This document shows, piece after piece, positions 62,265 to 64,000 of a stretch of DNA of 64,000 nucleotides. The DNA lies in NCBI GenBank assembly GCA_021199335.1, contig JAJQIG010000018.1, positions 1 to 64,000 of the forward strand, given 5' to 3'. Within the stretch, counting starts at the first letter, position 1, and every line of letters begins with the position of its first letter. The notes under the pieces are model-generated. The model was not told where the DNA came from, made no database searches, and worked only from the letters and a program-made list of their open reading frames with translations. This DNA comes from Oscillospiraceae bacterium. Lineage in GTDB: Bacteria > Bacillota > Clostridia > Oscillospirales > Ruminococcaceae. The translations under genes were made by a program, and so were the position numbers.

Positions 62265-62672
62265 TTATTGAGTGAGCTTTTCGCCTAAAGCTTTACAGTC
62301 GGCAAGGTCGCCGTCTGACGGTGTATCGGCAATGTCAAGTCCCTTTCCTCCAACAATTACAGCGCCGTCGGCGGTTACTCGGCTTTCCCATTCCCTCATC
62401 CATTCTCCGCCGCCCCAGCCATATGAGCCGAAAAGGGCAACAGCTTTCCCGCTGAGAGAGCCTTCAACAGATGCAAAAAAAGGTTCAAATTCGTCCTCTT
62501 CAAGAACCTCCGCACCCATTGCGGGGCAGCCGAAAGCTATTCTATCATAGTCGGCAACATTTCCGTTAAACTCGGACACACTAAAAAGCTCGGCATTTGC
62601 GCCCTCGGCAACTGCTTTCGCCATCATTTCGGTATTGCCTGTACCGCTCCAGTAAATTACTGCTGTTTTCAT
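62265..62672 (-). CDS. Short-chain flavodoxin
   Basis: 135 residues, FMN-binding electron carrier. Phosphate loop YWSGTGNTEMMAKA near residue 8, then GCPAMGAEVLEEDEFEPFF and the second FMN loop LFGSYGWGGGEWMREW. Flavodoxins replace ferredoxin when iron is short; an iron-box promoter on the operon supports this. AAGGAGG precedes the ATG. It follows the DUF3793 gene by 15 bases. Confidence 0.95.
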   Translation of the reverse strand: MKTAVIYWSGTGNTEMMAKAVAEGANAELFSVSEFNGNVADYDRIAFGCPAMGAEVLEEDEFEPFFASVEGSLSGKAVALFGSYGWGGGEWMREWESRVTADGAVIVGGKGLDIADTPSDGDLADCKALGEKLTQ

Positions 62673-62687
62673 TATAACAAAACCTCC

Positions 62688-63260
62688 TTACGAAATTTTA
62701 AGGCATCGGTAAATATCCGCTCCTTCATTCAACTTATCGCACAGATATTCTCTGCACTTATCGTAGCTTATAAACATACGTCTTGCATATTCTTCGCTTC
62801 CGTAAACCTTCCAACAGCCGCAAAGCTTGTAATTCTTACCCTTGTTTTCAATGAATCCCAGAACGTCTTCAATGGGATATCCGAGGAAAAGTCCTATTTC
62901 ATGCGGAAAATCGCTCCGACACGCTGTTCTTTCCGCAAGAATATTAAGATACTCGTCAACGCTTTTTTGACTTCCATAGCCGTATCTTTCAAGCAGTGCA
63001 CTTGTTTCGGCAGAGGTCAGTCTATCAGACAGAAGACTTTCATTGTAAAGAAACATCAGCGCTCTTTTTTTGCAGCTGCAAAGGATACGCATCTTCAATC
63101 CCCTATCCCCCACCCTGCGGTTAAATTCCTCTGCGCAGGCTTCGACGTTAAATTCATTGCAGTCAAGTGATACAAGGCTTGCGCATTTCAGTCCAAGCAG
63201 AGCAGGAGCTGTATGAACCGCAAGCTTACGCTCAAAACGTTTGCTTTCATCATAAGACAT
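62688..63260 (-). CDS. DUF3793-family protein
   Basis: 190 residues with many cysteines. The marker HEIGLFLGYPIEDVLGFIENKG lies near residues 121-142 (the family block for DUF3793), then CGCWKVYGSEEYARRMF. The N-terminal third has LLGLKCASLVSL. Such genes often sit beside flavodoxins in clostridia, but no function is known. GGAGG is before the ATG. First gene of an iron-box operon, so a role in iron-sparing metabolism is a reasonable guess. Confidence 0.9.
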   Translation of the reverse strand: MSYDESKRFERKLAVHTAPALLGLKCASLVSLDCNEFNVEACAEEFNRRVGDRGLKMRILCSCKKRALMFLYNESLLSDRLTSAETSALLERYGYGSQKSVDEYLNILAERTACRSDFPHEIGLFLGYPIEDVLGFIENKGKNYKLCGCWKVYGSEEYARRMFISYDKCREYLCDKLNEGADIYRCLKIS

Positions 63261-63279
63261 TATGTTTACCTCCGTTTAA

Positions 63280-63293
63280 TTAGCATATGCTAA
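63280..63293 (-). promoter_or_regulatory. Iron box ahead of DUF3793-flavodoxin
   Basis: Perfect palindrome TTAGCAT / ATGCTAA, overlapping the predicted transcription start, in the same relative place as the box at the feo promoter. Confidence 0.7.
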
Positions 63294-63301
63294 CTGATTA
63301 A

Positions 63302-63331
63302 ATAATATCACATTTTAAACTCCATTGTCAA
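63302..63331 (-). promoter_or_regulatory. Promoter of DUF3793-flavodoxin
   Basis: Minus strand TTGACA, 18 bases, TATTAT. Confidence 0.75.
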
Positions 63332-63402
63332 GAGTTTTTTTACATATTACAAAAAAATATTTTTTCCTAAAGATGCGCTGTGTATTCATTGCAATAAAAA
63401 TC

Positions 63403-63431
63403 TTGACATAAACTGCAAGTTATGATATATT
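63403..63431 (+). promoter_or_regulatory. Promoter of the right-edge SGNH gene
   Basis: Plus strand TTGACA, 17 bases, TATATT, about 37 bases before the ATG. Confidence 0.75.
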
Positions 63432-63467
63432 TATTTGTAGAAAATTTTATGAAGAAGAGGTAATCTT

Positions 63468-64000
63468 ATGGATTTTTCAAAGCTTAATTTCGGTATTGAC
63501 GGCGACAGCATTACTGCGGGCGAACAATGGTCATGGCACGTTTACAAGAACCTGGGATTGGCATCGCACCATAATGTTGCGGTCGGAAGCTCCGTGTGGT
63601 ATAAAAGAACAATAACCTGCTCCGCAGGTTCGGTTACAACACAGGATTATAATGATCCAAATTTTGCGGGAATAAGCGATGGCTGGGAACCGACCGAGGA
63701 TTTGAATGAGCTTCAGAAGCGTGCAAACAACTGTGCCGTTGTACATATACAGCGTTTTATATCCGAGGTAAAGAACGGAGAAGCTCCCATTCCCGATATT
63801 TTTGCGTTCGCTATGGGAACAAATGACGACATAAGCTGTCTCGGTGATGCCGAAACAGCGCTTATGGGCAAATCGCTTGATAAAAATGAGAATATCAACC
63901 TTTTCACTGAAGCAGGGGCAATGCGTTGGTGCATTCAACGAATAATGGAGGAATATCCCCTTGCAAGAGTGTTTGTTCTTACACCAATCCAAACCGCCAC
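63468..64000 (+). CDS. SGNH/GDSL hydrolase, 3' end cut by window
   Basis: The first 177 residues, open to the window edge. Block I is FGIDGDSITAG with the likely nucleophile Ser15, and block III is AMGTNDDIS; block V lies beyond the edge. No signal peptide. GAAGAGG precedes the ATG. SGNH hydrolases of this type act as esterases, often removing acetyl groups from polysaccharides; substrate unknown. It has its own strong promoter and is divergent from the DUF3793-flavodoxin operon. Confidence 0.85.
   Translation, partial: MDFSKLNFGIDGDSITAGEQWSWHVYKNLGLASHHNVAVGSSVWYKRTITCSAGSVTTQDYNDPNFAGISDGWEPTEDLNELQKRANNCAVVHIQRFISEVKNGEAPIPDIFAFAMGTNDDISCLGDAETALMGKSLDKNENINLFTEAGAMRWCIQRIMEEYPLARVFVLTPIQTA

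Noticed and set aside
1..64000. CRISPR array, insertion sequence, prophage, integrase or attachment site
   Set aside because: No regular repeat-spacer pattern, no transposase or integrase frame, and no flanking repeats were seen.

Overview
The window looks like a low-GC Gram-positive chromosome segment, most likely from a clostridial gut or rumen bacterium of the Ruminococcaceae/Oscillospiraceae type. The evidence is gene order and content: PolC, a SepF-YlmH-DivIVA division cluster, YmcA-MiaB-MutS-MutL synteny, the HisZ/short-HisG pair, a DUF3793-flavodoxin pair, a FeoB-associated Cys-rich peptide and a secreted GH74 xyloglucanase-like lipoprotein. Almost every gene is intact and tightly packed. 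I saw no rRNA, tRNA, CRISPR array, insertion sequence or prophage. The genus assignment is inference only.

Positions 47-16197 (minus strand) form one long run from a strong promoter at 16230-16258: miaB, ymcA-like, mutS, mutL, miaA, hfq, a HlyD-like adaptor, yggS, sepF, ylmH, divIVA, ileS, lspA, rluD. It joins tRNA A37 modification (MiaA, MiaB), mismatch repair, sRNA chaperoning, cell-division placement, Ile charging and lipoprotein processing. Positions 16424-17314 encode a Cys-rich clostridial protein of unknown role. Positions 17409-25875 hold histidine biosynthesis: hisZ-G-D-C-B-H-F, then a DUF2726/CFI-box protein, then hisI; hisE has its own promoter and a DUF305 gene lies between hisI and hisE on the other strand. 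hisA is not present.

Positions 26014-36724 (minus) carry pyrH-frr-uppS-cdsA-dxr-rseP-ispG-polC, a lipid, isoprenoid, translation and replication operon, preceded by a divergent membrane-anchored SGNH-like gene. Positions 37828-42579 (plus) form a queuosine precursor operon (queD, queE, folE, accD, accA, queC, queF) behind a promoter and a leader that looks like a preQ1-type attenuator; accD/accA for malonyl-CoA synthesis sit inside it. Positions 42627-47589 (minus) encode an ABC ATPase, a large FtsX-type permease and a PASTA/serine-hydrolase membrane protein.

Positions 47718-58740 are accessory: the GH74 lipoprotein with a LacI/CcpA-like operator, a divergent WYL regulator, a FruK-like kinase, YqeY, a C_GCAxxG_C_C redox-type protein, a D-2-hydroxyacid dehydrogenase, a PH-like protein, an FkbM methyltransferase, asnS and a class Ic aspartate aminotransferase behind a structured leader. 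Positions 58801-63260 (minus) form a ferrous-iron region: feoA-feoA-feoB-small Cys-rich peptide, and a DUF3793-flavodoxin pair. Palindromes of the form TTAG-N6-CTAA sit on the start sites of both units and suggest a DtxR/IdeR-type iron regulon. A truncated SGNH hydrolase gene runs off the right edge.
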